From the NCBI GenBank assembly GCA_002015125.1, contig MUYB01000005.1, positions 13,541 through 77,540 on the forward strand: a DNA stretch of 64,000 bases. The letters are read 5' to 3'. A program made the position numbers and the translations under genes. Every line of letters begins with the position of its first letter. Within the stretch, counting starts at the first letter, position 1. Of the stretch, positions 27,445 to 39,874 are shown in pieces. The notes below the pieces were generated by a model. The model was not told where the DNA came from, made no database searches, and saw only the letters and a program-made list of their open reading frames with translations. The stretch is from [Haemophilus] felis (GTDB lineage Bacteria > Pseudomonadota > Gammaproteobacteria > Enterobacterales > Pasteurellaceae).

Positions 27445-28860
27445 CTATAAAATTAAATCAATGCGGTTTGCCACTACATGTAAACCATTGACTACATCAG
27501 ATGGAATCACGGTATCCAAACGATTTGGATCTTGCGGATTGCGTTGCACTAGGAGTTTTGCTTTGTGCGCATCCACATTTTCAATCACCTCAAGATTTTC
27601 CAAACGATACAACACATCTAAAATCTCAGATCGCACTTTTGCTGGCGTGCGATTAGAGAGTTTGGCACGTGGAAAACGCAACTCAATACGCTGCTCAATG
27701 GCTTTTCGTGCGTAGTCCAACGTGCGAATCGTGGTTAAATCCAAATAACTCGGATCATCTGTATTGGTGGCAGATTTGGTGTAGGTGGTAATGGCTCGCA
27801 TGATACGTACGCGATAATTCACCACGGTAATCGGGGTTAAGCCGTGAAATAAGGCTTGATTAACCTCGGTTAATAACGGATTTTGCGTTGGAGGCACTGG
27901 CGCCAACCCTTTAATCTCAAGGGTGTTGAGTGGCTTGGCTGGATCTTCTTCTTTAGCAATCACTGCGCCATAGCCTGCAGCAATAAGCGCATTGGGTTCC
28001 ACTGCACCCTTATACCAAGCGCAACTTATGCGCTCTGAGTTGATTTTTTCCATGTAAGTTGTGCCTTGCGCCATCGTGCCACGGAAGCCCAATACGCCAA
28101 TGGCTGGTTTTTTCTCCATAGGCGCAGAGACCGCCTCAAGATGGGCGCGTAGCGCGTTGGCATTTTTATCATCAGCAAAAGGTGAGATGATAACCTGATA
28201 ATGCGTACCAGCCACACTAGCAAGGGCATTAACTAGCTCTGCATTATTCGCTCCGCCTGATAAAGTGCTAGGGTTAATGGTCAGCCCCGTAGCGCCACTA
28301 AATGCCAATAGCGTGATCTCATTGCCGATTTCCCCTTTGCATTTTGCCCTTAAGGTAATATTACCCTCGCTGGCTTCTGCACTAACAGGGCAATATACTG
28401 CCGCATTGATCACTGCACTTAAACGAGTTGCTACCGCGCTGGCTTCTTCACCTTTAGCCACTGCTACTTTATAGTCAACGCCTGCAATGCTTGTGCTTAA
28501 ATAACCTACATCTGAAGCCGTCCCTGCTAGCGCCAACGTACCTGTCGCTGCCACACCTGAATCATTGTCTTTTAAGCCAATAACAGAAAGACGGATCATC
28601 GGATTGTTTAAAATCGCAATACGCGCCATTAAATGCGCCCAAGAGCCTGCACCAAAGGCTTTTTCTGCATCAATTTCAGAATAAATGCGCACAGGTGCTG
28701 AAAATTCTGCACTTCCGCCTATTTGTGGTGCAACAATCAACACTTCTTGCTCATTGGTAGGCAGGGTGCTGACGGCATTGCGACTATTATATTCGGTGTA
28801 CACACCGGGTTTGCGAATAGACGTTGGAATGTTGTCAAATTCAATATTCATTTCCGTCAT
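27445..28860 (-). CDS. Tail sheath protein (Mu gpL)
   Basis: 471 residues. IPTSIRKPGVYTEYNSRNAV is the standard opening of Mu-type contractile sheath proteins; the C-terminal half has LTTIRTLDYARKAIEQRIE. It contracts to drive the tube through the envelope. It follows the 56-residue gp38-like gene by two bases. Confidence 0.93.
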   Translation of the reverse strand: MTEMNIEFDNIPTSIRKPGVYTEYNSRNAVSTLPTNEQEVLIVAPQIGGSAEFSAPVRIYSEIDAEKAFGAGSWAHLMARIAILNNPMIRLSVIGLKDNDSGVAATGTLALAGTASDVGYLSTSIAGVDYKVAVAKGEEASAVATRLSAVINAAVYCPVSAEASEGNITLRAKCKGEIGNEITLLAFSGATGLTINPSTLSGGANNAELVNALASVAGTHYQVIISPFADDKNANALRAHLEAVSAPMEKKPAIGVLGFRGTMAQGTTYMEKINSERISCAWYKGAVEPNALIAAGYGAVIAKEEDPAKPLNTLEIKGLAPVPPTQNPLLTEVNQALFHGLTPITVVNYRVRIMRAITTYTKSATNTDDPSYLDLTTIRTLDYARKAIEQRIELRFPRAKLSNRTPAKVRSEILDVLYRLENLEVIENVDAHKAKLLVQRNPQDPNRLDTVIPSDVVNGLHVVANRIDLIL

Positions 28861-28862
28861 AA

Positions 28863-29033
28863 TTAGTCTCCTTTCTTACGAGATTCTGAGGATTTCACTT
28901 CAATTAAATCGCCATCAGCAAGGCGTCGTTGATAGTAAAGCGTTGGCTCTACTTCTACGGGCGTTTGCTCAATAAATTGATGAGGTCGGTTTTCCAAAGG
29001 GACTTTCACCCCGTTAATAGCTTTCACTTTCAT
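28863..29033 (-). CDS. Small Mu gp38-like protein (DUF2635)
   Basis: 56 residues (MKVKAINGVKVPLENRPHQF...), with RRLADGDLIEV near the end. It matches by size, sequence style and place (between gp37 and sheath) the small DUF2635 proteins of Mu-like phages. An AAGGAG lies at its own 3' end as ribosome site for the sheath gene. Confidence 0.75.
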   Translation of the reverse strand: MKVKAINGVKVPLENRPHQFIEQTPVEVEPTLYYQRRLADGDLIEVKSSESRKKGD

Positions 29034-29038
29034 CTTGT

Positions 29039-29707
29039 TTATTCCTTTTCTTTGGTTTCAATATGTATTGCAACAAAATCCTTAGTGATTGGATCGATAA
29101 TCTTACCTACAACCCTTTCTAGGTTTGGCAATGACTCAGATAACACCCCTTGATAAGCATTAAATACATAATCGGGGGAATTTTTATCTTCCGTCACCTC
29201 AGGAAAAAAACCATCAGCAAGAGGCGGCACATCATCATAGGCAACCTCGTATTCAATGGCGTAAGCGGTGATTTTGTCGTGACGAAACTGCGCATTATTA
29301 AAAATTGTGCGCACTCGTTTCGGATTAAGGGGGTACACCAACTGATTAAGAGTTTGCGCATCTAATAAGCGACGCACTGCAGAAATCAGTTGATTGACAC
29401 CAATTTCTCGGCTATCAACCCCGCCTTGACGGGCGGTTTGATTGCTTTTTAGTGAACGTACCGCCACAATAATGACAAAGTTATCCGTGGTTTTATGGCG
29501 ATAAGCTCTGGTATCTTTCCGCTCAATACGAGAGCCACCATAAGTAACTAACACGGCTGGTAGACGCGCCACACCGATACTTTCATCGTCCAACTCGCCT
29601 GCGTAGCTTTTAACACTGTTTACCAGCTTGCCTAAGCCTTGACGGAGACGCTCTACAAGTGCGTTTTCAATTTTGCTGATCACGGCTAAATACTCGATTG
29701 GCAACAT
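29039..29707 (-). CDS. Mu gp37-like tail protein (DUF1834)
   Basis: 222 residues. Central part LVTYGGSRIERKDTRAYRHK and HDKITAYAIEYEVAYDD match the gp37 family, thought to complete the tail/neck. It overlaps gp36 by 41 bases. Confidence 0.82.
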   Translation of the reverse strand: MLPIEYLAVISKIENALVERLRQGLGKLVNSVKSYAGELDDESIGVARLPAVLVTYGGSRIERKDTRAYRHKTTDNFVIIVAVRSLKSNQTARQGGVDSREIGVNQLISAVRRLLDAQTLNQLVYPLNPKRVRTIFNNAQFRHDKITAYAIEYEVAYDDVPPLADGFFPEVTEDKNSPDYVFNAYQGVLSESLPNLERVVGKIIDPITKDFVAIHIETKEKE

Positions 29708-30089
29708 TAGTGAAAATCACGGTATTTTCCCCTGTACTAACTTGTTCTTCTTGAACAAGACCAAGAGAAATTTTACCACTGGCAATCCCCTCTAATTCAC
29801 GCAGGCTGAGCTTGTAGCGCTCAATAATTTCTTCCGTAATAGATACTTCAGACATAGAGGCCAAGCGATAGCGAGTTAAATCACAGCAAATACGCGTGAG
29901 GTTTTGCGGAATCTTAGACAAAGGCAACCCATAACGACCCACAAGATAACCATCAATCTGACTGGCGCTATCGGATAATGCAACCTCTAGCACCGCTGAA
30001 TTGACATCGCCTGTGTTTTCACGGTCAGTGAGTTGCATTGCCTGAAATTCACCTACGCGCAAAATAAAATCGTTAACGGTTGCGTACAT
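29667..30089 (-). CDS. Mu gp36-like head-completion protein (DUF1320)
   Basis: 140 residues. GYLVGRYGLPLSKIPQNLTRICCDLTRY holds the family signature YLxGRYxLPLxxxP. It acts as an adaptor at the head-tail joint. Conserved order: capsid, gp35, gp36, gp37. Confidence 0.85.
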   Translation of the reverse strand: MYATVNDFILRVGEFQAMQLTDRENTGDVNSAVLEVALSDSASQIDGYLVGRYGLPLSKIPQNLTRICCDLTRYRLASMSEVSITEEIIERYKLSLRELEGIASGKISLGLVQEEQVSTGENTVIFTNVANRVFSRDQQN

Positions 30090-30091
30090 GT

Positions 30092-30373
30092 TTATTCCTC
30101 GGTAACAGGGATGATTTCTAAATAAGGATCATCAAATAAACGCGAAATTTGCTCGCCAGTTAATTCATCAGCAGGAATTCGCATTGCATCATTTTTATTA
30201 AAGCGATAGCCACAGCGACCATAACTGTCATGTGGATGATGCGACATTAGGCGAATATCAAAAGCCACTGGATGGATAACATCCAGCTTAGCTTCTGCTT
30301 CTTGCTTTACTGGCTCGTTTTCTTGAGCTTCTACGCGTTCTTGAGCCTCTACGACGTCTTTTTCCTTTGCCAT
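30092..30373 (-). CDS. FluMu gp35-like protein
   Basis: 93 residues. An acidic, glutamate-rich N-terminus (residues 1-30) precedes a short domain ending MRIPADELTGEQISRLFDDP, as in the HI1506-type protein of FluMu. Role unknown, placed between capsid and gp36. Confidence 0.7.
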   Translation of the reverse strand: MAKEKDVVEAQERVEAQENEPVKQEAEAKLDVIHPVAFDIRLMSHHPHDSYGRCGYRFNKNDAMRIPADELTGEQISRLFDDPYLEIIPVTEE

Positions 30374-30413
30374 TTTTCACTCCTTGCCCCTGCCGAAACA
30401 GGGGCTATTGCAA

Positions 30414-31331
30414 TTACAGGATTTGCGATGAAACCATCACTTTAAAGCGTCCTTTTAGCACATTAGTTGTGCCATTGATGATTTCCGCTTCGCAGATTTG
30501 GCGCGCTTTAAATTCCAGCGCAGGTGGTACCAGCAATACATTTGGGCGAATATTGAGCAATTTACCACCATCGCCTTTTAATGCCTGCATTTTGGCAACC
30601 ACGTCCATAACATTTTCTGCGGTGAGTTCCGTTTGTTTCACGCAGTGCGCTAATTGCCAAAAACCAAACCCTGCAGCACCACGCGCTCGCACACCCCAAA
30701 TGTATACATCTTCCATGAAGACCGCGTCGGATTTGGACGGATCGAATTTGGTTTCAATTTCTGGTGCGGTGCGTTTTTGCCAAATAAACGGCTTAATAAC
30801 GTTCGTGGTATCAAGCAAATAAAACGTTGGCTTGTCGCTGGCGGTGCCTGTGGTTAAATTGCTTTGCTGGGTATTTACACCTGTACCATCCACTTCCGCA
30901 TAGCAAGGGTGGTCGGTGTCAAAGAAATTTTGCCCATCATAGCAAAGGGTGCTTTCTCCTTTTTTCAACAAAGCAAACACTTCATCATCAGGCAATTCTG
31001 CTGCTGACTGTCCTGCTTGTTGCACCATTGGGCGGAATAAGCCCACTTGGTCATCTTCTACATTAGTGCGCGGAATTTGCACCGTTGCTTCAAAGGTTTT
31101 GTTTTTAATGCTTGTGCCTTGGGCTTGCATATTTTTAATTTGACGTTTGCTTGCCCATTCTTTCATTTTTGGGAAGTCGCCTAAAAAACCGTAGGTGTTG
31201 GTGTCGGTGTTGGAGCCGATTTCCATAGCAACTTCAGGCCATTGGGGGGGGATTTTGCCCAAACCTGCAGCAAAGTCTTTTTTGAATTGTTGGTCAATGT
31301 GATTTAACACATCTGATTTTTTAAAGGTCAT
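30414..31331 (-). CDS. Major capsid protein (Mu gpT)
   Basis: 305 residues. GSNTDTNTYGFLGDFPKMKEW and the region GQNFFDTDHPCY match Mu gpT (HK97-like fold). Its ATG overlaps the last base of the protease gene stop. It forms the icosahedral head shell. Confidence 0.92.
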   Translation of the reverse strand: MTFKKSDVLNHIDQQFKKDFAAGLGKIPPQWPEVAMEIGSNTDTNTYGFLGDFPKMKEWASKRQIKNMQAQGTSIKNKTFEATVQIPRTNVEDDQVGLFRPMVQQAGQSAAELPDDEVFALLKKGESTLCYDGQNFFDTDHPCYAEVDGTGVNTQQSNLTTGTASDKPTFYLLDTTNVIKPFIWQKRTAPEIETKFDPSKSDAVFMEDVYIWGVRARGAAGFGFWQLAHCVKQTELTAENVMDVVAKMQALKGDGGKLLNIRPNVLLVPPALEFKARQICEAEIINGTTNVLKGRFKVMVSSQIL

Positions 31332-32371
31332 TAGTTGATCTCCTTGTGTGCTTTTCTAAATTCAGATTCGCTCATACCTAGGGCTTTCGCAGCGGCTTTT
31401 TCACTTTCAGAAAGTGCTTCCACCTTTTGATTGTTCGGGTCGCCTTTGGCTTGCGGTTCACCGCTTAACGCCGCCAACGGCATGGCTTTTTCCACATAGT
31501 CCGTTAAGGCTTCAAGGGATAAATTTTCTGCCCATTGTTTGAGCGCCGGCGCCAATTTCCCCTCAGATAATGCGGTTTGAATTAGGGCGTCTTTTTTCTC
31601 TTGCTCTACGCTGTTTTTTAGTGCGTTAAAGTCATTTTGCAGTGCTACCACTTGTTCCACTGGCACATATTTGGATGGGTCAAAGGCATTGATTTTTTCG
31701 TTTAATGCCGCCACAGATTGCGCATTTTCCTTAAGCGCCGCGTAAACATCTGATAGCGCCACAGTTGATTCCCCTTTTGCTTGCACAAGTGCGGCGACTT
31801 TTTGCTTGATTTCAGCTTCACTGGCTTGCGCAACGCCGAACAAGGCGCTTAGCATGGCTAATAGCTCTTTATCCATTGTTTGATGATCCTCATTAAGTAA
31901 TTGAACACTTGCCGCTACAACCGCTTCTTCCATACCATCAAGGGCTGGAGTGTTGGTTAAGGCGGCGTGAAAGATTTTGCGAACATATCCCTCGGTGTCA
32001 TAAGCAAACACCGCAGAGATATAACGATATTCGCCGTTTTTGATATATTCCGCGGCTTTATCAGTCCAGCGGACGTCGGCAAAGATGCCCTGTGGGGTAA
32101 AATAGAGATGTTCCATCCAACCCGCACTGGGTGCCTCTTTGCCGTTTTGTTTGGCGTGAATGATTTGATGTTCGTAGTCGATAGGAAGCGGATTGTTTTT
32201 TGCGTTCGCTAGCGCCACCACGTCCGCCCCGTTTGTGTCTGTTACATACCATACCTCCACATCTGTGGGTCTGCCATCTGTGGCTCTAAAACTTCCATAG
32301 GGCAATAGCTGGATACGTCCGTGCTTTGCTTTGTCCAGTTCAAAACTACAAGCTGCCAGCGTTAATTTCAT
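31331..32371 (-). CDS. Head maturation protease and scaffold (Mu gpI/gpZ)
   Basis: 346 residues. The N-terminal protease domain (about 1-160) has PLPIDYEHQ and SAGWMEHLYF. An internal ATG at about residue 166 (MDKELLAMLSALFG) would start the C-terminal scaffold, as gpZ is nested in gpI of Mu. It processes the prohead. It is the first gene of the left prophage block; in Mu it follows gpG and has its own late promoter. Confidence 0.88.
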   Translation of the reverse strand: MKLTLAACSFELDKAKHGRIQLLPYGSFRATDGRPTDVEVWYVTDTNGADVVALANAKNNPLPIDYEHQIIHAKQNGKEAPSAGWMEHLYFTPQGIFADVRWTDKAAEYIKNGEYRYISAVFAYDTEGYVRKIFHAALTNTPALDGMEEAVVAASVQLLNEDHQTMDKELLAMLSALFGVAQASEAEIKQKVAALVQAKGESTVALSDVYAALKENAQSVAALNEKINAFDPSKYVPVEQVVALQNDFNALKNSVEQEKKDALIQTALSEGKLAPALKQWAENLSLEALTDYVEKAMPLAALSGEPQAKGDPNNQKVEALSESEKAAAKALGMSESEFRKAHKEIN

Positions 32372-32530
32372 TTCAACGACCCTCCTTAAAATAAGCTAGG
32401 GTTACAGAATAGAAGAAAGAGAGGAAATAAAAGAGATGACGAAGTTCAACGGTTTTGAAGTTGCATTCAAATGCAGGTAGGAAGATTTAAAATAATTTAA
32501 ATTAATATGACTGAGCAGTTATAACCCTTT
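32372..32530 (-). promoter_or_regulatory. Junction and possible late promoter region before gene I
   Basis: No gene here. On the minus strand an AAGGAGG site lies before the protease start. TGCATTCAAATGCA (32462-32475), a near-palindrome, resembles the TGCA-containing sites bound by Mor/C-type activators at Mu late promoters; the -10 is not clear. The boundary between prophage and inserted chromosomal DNA must lie between this site and 32531. Confidence 0.35.
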
Positions 32531-35500
32531 TTAAAACCTTTTTAAATCCTTGGGTTTACCCGTTGGCACCACGTGCACAATGACACGATCTACGTCGTCG
32601 CCAAGGGTGTATTGTTTGTCTTGATTACCCTCTTCAGTGGAAACCACTTCAACAGGCGCAGTCGGTTGTGTACGGTCGCCAATATGGTCGGCAGGGTTAA
32701 AGTCTTCTGGCCTTGTACCGCTGCGCTGGTAAACGGCTTGCTGGGGCGTTTGCCGTCTTGTTCTACCGTGGCGGTAAAGGTGTCGCCTACTTTGATATTA
32801 TTGTCCGCACTTTCTTTCAGCTTGACACTAAAGGTGTTTTCGCCGTTGGGGCCTGCTTGAACAATGGCGGTGGCCACCACTTGACCGTTGGCTTTAATGG
32901 TGACTTGCGAACCGGCTGGCGCGCTGGTTTTGCCCTGAAGATCGAATAAATCGGGGTCGCGGTCGGCTTTGGCGTTGCCGTCGTAGCTGGTCACCGTTAA
33001 TTCAGTCACAGGCTCGGTTTGGCCAATGACCACATCGCTACTTTCTGGACTACGGTTGCCCAGTTTGTCGTGGGTTACCACGCTAACGGTGCTACCCTCT
33101 TGCAGTTTATGGGCAGGAATGGTGAAGGTGTCGCCGTCGAGCTCGCCTTCTGTGTGCTCAGGCGCTGGGTCGCGCACCCATTTGCCCTCTTTAAAGGTGA
33201 CGCCCACCACAAAGGTGGTGTTACCGTCGGGGTCTTTCACCGTAATCGTGCCTTGGTCGCCCTCTTGTACGGGGTGTTTAGTGTTTTCGCCGTTGGTCGG
33301 CAGTTTCACTTTACCCACGGGTTCTTCGCCACTGTAATCCACGCTGGCCACGCTTGGCGCTGGGGGCGTGTGGTCGCCAATATGGGCAATCTCGCCCGTC
33401 ACAGGGGCGTCGACCGCTGGACTTGGGTTTTTATTAGGCTCTTGCGCAATCACCTTGAAGTTGGCAATGGTCTCGGGCGTGATCGGGCCAATGGGGTTGT
33501 TTGGGTGTTCTACCGTCAAGATGTCAAAGGTACCGTCTTTTTTCACGGTGCCGTCATTATTTTCAGTAATGACGCCCGTACCCACTACATTGTTCTGGTC
33601 GTCCACAATGGTAATGATTGTGCCAACGGGGTATTCTTCGCCATTGGGTTTTTTCGGCAAGTGGCCTTTCAGACGGGTGCCTTCGGGGTTGTTGTCGTGG
33701 GCACCGCTGGTATCCACAAAGTGACCACTGTCGATAATGGGCGCTGGGGTGTTGTCTTTGCCAGCAGGCACTTTGGCCGTGGCGGTATTGCCAGCCAAAT
33801 CGGTGGCGGTAGCGGTCACGAGTACGTCGGGCCCTGTCACGGCGTCTGGCACGGTGGCCGTGTCGCCGTCCACCTTGACAAAGTCTTGCTTGTCTTCAGG
33901 CACGTTCCATTTGCCGCCTTCTTTGGTCAGCAAGACTTCAGTTGGTGGCGTGTTTTTATCCGCACTTGGAATGCGAACCAGCACGGTTTCGCCATCTTTG
34001 GCGTTTTTCGGCAGATTGAAGACCACGTCGTGCTTGTCGTTCAGCGTACCGCTGATTTCAGGTGGCACGTTGTCGGCAAATTCGGTGGGTTTTTCAGGCA
34101 CGTTCACGCCTTGCGCTGGGTCGCTAATGGTGTGATCGGGCGCCGTGGCACGTACGGTCACGGGTGAATTAGGCGCAATGCTACCGCCTTTCGGCGCAGT
34201 CACGGTGGCTGTAAAGTTGCCGTCTTTGTCGGTCACGCCTGTGCCAATGGGCTTGCCGTTTTGGTCTTTCAAGACCACGGGCGTACCTTCGGCCACGGGG
34301 GGGCCGTCTTCTTTCAATACTTTACCGCCCACTTCCAACTGGTCGCGACGACCGTCGCCGTTGGGGTCTAAAACACGCACTTTATCAATGGTGGGCGTAG
34401 CACTGGCGCCGTAAGCGGTGACCGTCGCAGTGGTTGGGTCGCTGGCATTGCCTGCAATGTCCTTGGCCACGGCGGTAATGTCAGAATTGTCTTCCAAAGT
34501 ACCCGCTGGAATCGTGAAGCGGTCGGTGTCGGCAGGCACCGTGGGCACGATAGTCGGGTGGCTAGACTGCCAGCTACCGTCGGGCTGTTTCGTCAAGCGG
34601 ACGTCTGTTTCTGCACCGCCCTTCGGTGTCAGTTTCAACGTCATAATATCGGTGTCGGGCGGTAGCGTGACCGTGGCGTAGTTATTGCCAGCCTCGCCCG
34701 TGTTGCTGTCGCCCCCACCAAAATCGCCGGTGGGGTGGGTTTGGTCTGTTCGGTGTGATCGCCCAGCGTGTCTTCAGCTGGCAAAGGCTTGCCGTCTTCG
34801 CCCGTGGCGCCTTCGGCGTCGGGGTCGTCAATATGACCGTCGCGCACCGCTGGCACGGTCTGTGCCACTTTAGCACTTTGACCCTTGTTCGGGCTTTGAG
34901 CACTTAGGTGAACCTTGTCGCCTTTCACGGCTGGGTTGTTGGCTGGTGGGGTGAAGTCGACAAGATAAATGGGGTTGTCGTCGGTACTGCCTTCAGCCTT
35001 AGGCGTGTCCGCCGTTACTTTGACGCTGTCTAGGGTGTTGCCCTGGTCGTCGTATAGGAATAAAGTGTCGCCTTCTTTGACTTTCTGCACGGTCAAGCGC
35101 AATACTTCACCACTGCGGTCGGCTTTAGGACTGGTGTCGATAAAGCGAATGTCGGTCACTTTTGGCGTTGGGGTAATGCTGTCAGCGTTGTCGTAGCCCA
35201 CGTCGCCACGGTTTTGGGGCGAATGGTTACCGGCAATGTCAGTCACCACGGCGCTCACGGTGCTACCGTCTTCCACCAACTCTTCGGGAATATTCAGCGT
35301 GCCCGTAAAGGTTTCTGGCAAACCCTTGCGTTCGTCTTCAGGCGTGCTGGCCGTCCATTTTTCACCGTCAAAGCTGTATTTGACGATAACAGGCGCCGTG
35401 TCTGGGTCGGTTTCGCTGGCTTTTTGTGGTTTAAAACCAACAGTCATTTCATCGCCTGGGCGTGGGTTCTGTGGGGTCACCTGCGCCGAACCGTCGTCGG

Positions 35501-37457
35501 TGTTGGGCTTGGTCGCCACGGCTGGGGCTTCTGGTGGCAGGGTGTCATAGGTGTGGCCAGTGTCGCCACGTGGTACCGCTGGCACTGTGCCTGCATTGGA
35601 CTCGTCACTTTCTAGCTTGCCTGGCTCGGTAGCTTTGACCACGAATGTGTCGCCCGTATCCAGCTGATTCTTGCCCACATCGGACACGTTGACTTCATAG
35701 TTGCCCTGTGCGTCAATCGTGCCACTGGCCACGGGGGTCAGCGTGCCGTCGGGCGCCTTTTTGTACACCGTGAATGGTGCATTGGCTGGGCCCGTACCGC
35801 CAAAGCTGAGCAAATCGGGATCGTTGTCGGCTGGCGTGCTTTCGTCGGTGGCTTTGACTGTTGCTACCGCAATGGTCGGCGTTTGCGATTTTTCCGTAGG
35901 CGCAGGCGCCGCTTCGGTGCCGTTGTCGGTGATTTTCACCGCATTGCTGGGCGTACTTTCATTGCCACCTGCGTTGCGCGCTACGGCGTCCACCACATTG
36001 CCGTTGCTAAGATTGCCCGTAACAGGCAGGTTTACTTTGGGGTTTTCCGCCGTACTACTGGCGTCCACTTCGGCGCCAGGAAAATCATTCGGGTTGGCAA
36101 TCGTCCACTTGCCCTCGCTGTCTTTAGTCAGCTTCAGCGTTTTTTCAGGGGCATTGCTGCGTTCGTCGGGTGTGCTGTCTACACGAACGTCTAATTCGGT
36201 GGCGTCTTTGTCGACTTTAGCGTCGATCTGCACTGTCTTGCCTTCGCCCGTTAGCGTAGCCGTAATGTCAGGCGATTTCACAAAAGTGTTATTCGGTGTT
36301 TCCAGTGGCAAGGCTGGATCGATCAAGTCAGACAATTTCACCACTTTCGGGTTTTTACCCGGAGCGCTCACACGAATATCGACACGACTTGGGTCGACGG
36401 GTTGACCCTTGTCGTCGATAAGGTTAATCGGCACCGTACCATTGCCGTTCGGGTCGGTCTTGCCGATTGACACCAGTTTACCGTCGATATAGGCTTCTAT
36501 CTGGCTACTAGGGTCGGTTTTAACTTTGGGGTGGGCGGCGTCGGGAATGCCGTCATTGTTTCTGTCTAGCAAGCCCGTGTCAGGCACTTCCAAGGTTTCA
36601 ATATTGTCTTCAAACCCTACTGTGGCCGTCGCTGGTGGGCTGACACGACCCTTGTCGTCTTTGGCCACCACCGTTACGGGCGAGCCGTCTTGAATTTCGT
36701 CTGGCCCCAACACGATCTTACCGTCGACAACCGTCACGTCGACCGTTGGGTTGTTAAAGACGTCGCCATTGGGGGCAATCTGCGTCACGTTAACAATATT
36801 GCCCTTGTCGTCCACCTCGACAATGGTCTTGGTCGGGCGCTTATCGCCCTCTTTCAGGTGGGTAATTTCATACACCTTCGCCCCAGGCACGGGATTCACC
36901 ACCAACGCACCATTGTTTGGGGTTTCTAGGATAGGGGCAGGCAGGCTCTCTGTTTGATTACCGCCATCACTTCTCCCTCCGCTAATCAGTGTCGCTAAAC
37001 CAGCAAATCCAGCGATTCCACCTAATAGATTTAAGAACGGATACCAAGTGAACAAGAAAGGTGCTGCACAATAATGAATTTCACCACCTAAAACCTGTGC
37101 AGCTACTATATCTTGATGTAAATTTATAATGAATTCATCAGTGGCTAAACTTTCAGGAATAAAAGCTTGATAGCCGCCCGACTCCGTTAAACCAATTACA
37201 GGTGCAAGACAATGGTCTTCGTAATAATCTTTGATAATAATATCAGCTTCATCATCTTGCGAGAGAGAAATATATAAATCCTTGCCTTTACGTTGTACAA
37301 AAATTTTCTCTGGAGCTAAGCCAGCTTCTACATCAAATAATTCATAATTCGCTACATTGTCAGGTTTTTCAATCACGAGGGGAGGCTGATTGCCAGTAGG
37401 TACATCGAATACAGCAACAGTTTTTTCAGTTGTGTTGATTTTGAATTGAATCTTCAT
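32531..37457 (-). pseudogene. BapA-like large adhesin with Ig-type repeats, frameshifted and 3'-truncated
   Basis: About 1640 residues if repaired. Residues 1-130 form a BapA-prefix-like domain and are followed by a hydrophobic Gly/Ala segment (about 135-160). A long series of Ig-like repeats of about 90-100 residues comes next (IAGN, VTVTAKD-type strands, many Asp/Gly/Thr/Pro). The frame is lost near 34700-34735 (in a C-rich stretch) and again near 32720; in both cases the sequence continues in the -1 frame. The end (VVPTGKPKDLKRF, stop 32531) lacks the RTX/type I secretion signal such adhesins carry. The DNA is visibly GC-richer than its neighbours and I found no uptake signal in it, pointing to transfer. 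Confidence 0.8.
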
Positions 37458-37531
37458 AAGTCATCTCTCGTTTTGGTTAATCTATAAACAAAAATACTGC
37501 ATAAATAAATTCTATTATTTTACAGTTTTGC

Positions 37532-37543
37532 AAAAAAAAAAAA
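37532..37543 (-). repeat. 12-base A/T homopolymer upstream of the adhesin gene
   Basis: A run of 12 A (T on the coding strand) 75 bases before the adhesin start. Tracts of this length in promoter regions change length by slippage and can switch surface genes in Haemophilus. No promoter boxes are clear enough to fix its position relative to them. Confidence 0.5.
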
Positions 37544-37630
37544 CAACGACTTACGAAAGGTCAAGAACTTTCTAAAAATAACTGACAACGTGATAAAAAA
37601 TCTTTTAATTACAATTAATTAGAAACAAAA

Positions 37631-37654
37631 AACACGAGTTCTGTAACTCGTGTT
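37631..37654 (-). terminator. Terminator of the his operon
   Basis: Perfect stem AACACGAGTT/AACTCGTGTT with CTGT/ACAG loop, then TTTTTTGTTT on the minus strand, 47 bases after the hisI stop. The opposite strand also has a T-run, so it may act both ways. Confidence 0.88.
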
Positions 37655-37701
37655 AAAAAATAAAAGACAATTATATAAAAAATCACCTTTAAAAAATCAC
37701 C

Positions 37702-38324
37702 TTATTCTTTTTGGATAATATGACGGCATTTTAATTTATCGATTACATCAGCCCAGCTTAAATTGGCATCTTGAAGTAGCACAGTTAAGTGATAAACCAA
37801 ATCAGCGGCTTCGCAAATGGTTTCATTTTTATCTTTTACTGTCGCAGCAAGTGCCGTTTCTACCCCCTCTTCACCAACTTTTTGAGCAATACGTTTAGTG
37901 CCTTTTGCATATAATTGTGCGGTGTAAGAACTGGCAGGTTCTGCACCTTTACGACTCTTGATTAAACGTTCTAATTTACTGAAAAAAATCCAATCAGGTG
38001 GCACCGCACTTTCAAACTGGTAAAAACAACTTTCTGCTCCCGTATGGCAAGTTTCTCCTATCGGATTAACTAAAATCAGTAAGGTATCGTTATCACAATC
38101 CAAACTCATATCCACCACACAAAGAAAATGTCCTGATGTTTCACCTTTCGTCCACAAACGGTTTTTAGTACGAGAAAAAAAGGTAACACGCTTTTCTGCA
38201 AGCGTTTTTTCTAACGCTTCTTGATTCATATAACCAAGCATTAACACTTCACAAGTGGTTGCATTTTGGATAATGACAGGTAGTAAATTATCGACTTTCT
38301 GCCAGTTGATTTGGGTTGTTTGTA

Positions 38325-38328
<4 letters not shown>
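37702..38328 (-). CDS. hisI: HisIE: phosphoribosyl-AMP cyclohydrolase / phosphoribosyl-ATP pyrophosphatase
   Basis: 208 residues, the bifunctional gamma-proteobacterial form. The N-terminal cyclohydrolase (to about 115) has [20 protein letters not shown] and the metal ligands DCDND and CHTGAESC. The C-terminal pyrophosphatase (about 120-208) has [13 protein letters not shown] and EAADLVYH. It performs steps 2 and 3 of histidine synthesis. ATG overlaps hisF by four bases. Last gene of the operon. Uptake signal at 38003. Confidence 0.96.

Positions 38329-39874
<1,546 letters not shown>

Noticed and set aside
33019-34167. Long plus-strand ORF (382 codons) opposite the adhesin gene
   Set aside because: It lies antisense to GC-rich Ig repeats, has low-complexity His/Val/Gly/Arg composition and no ribosome site; it is a by-product of codon use on the other strand.
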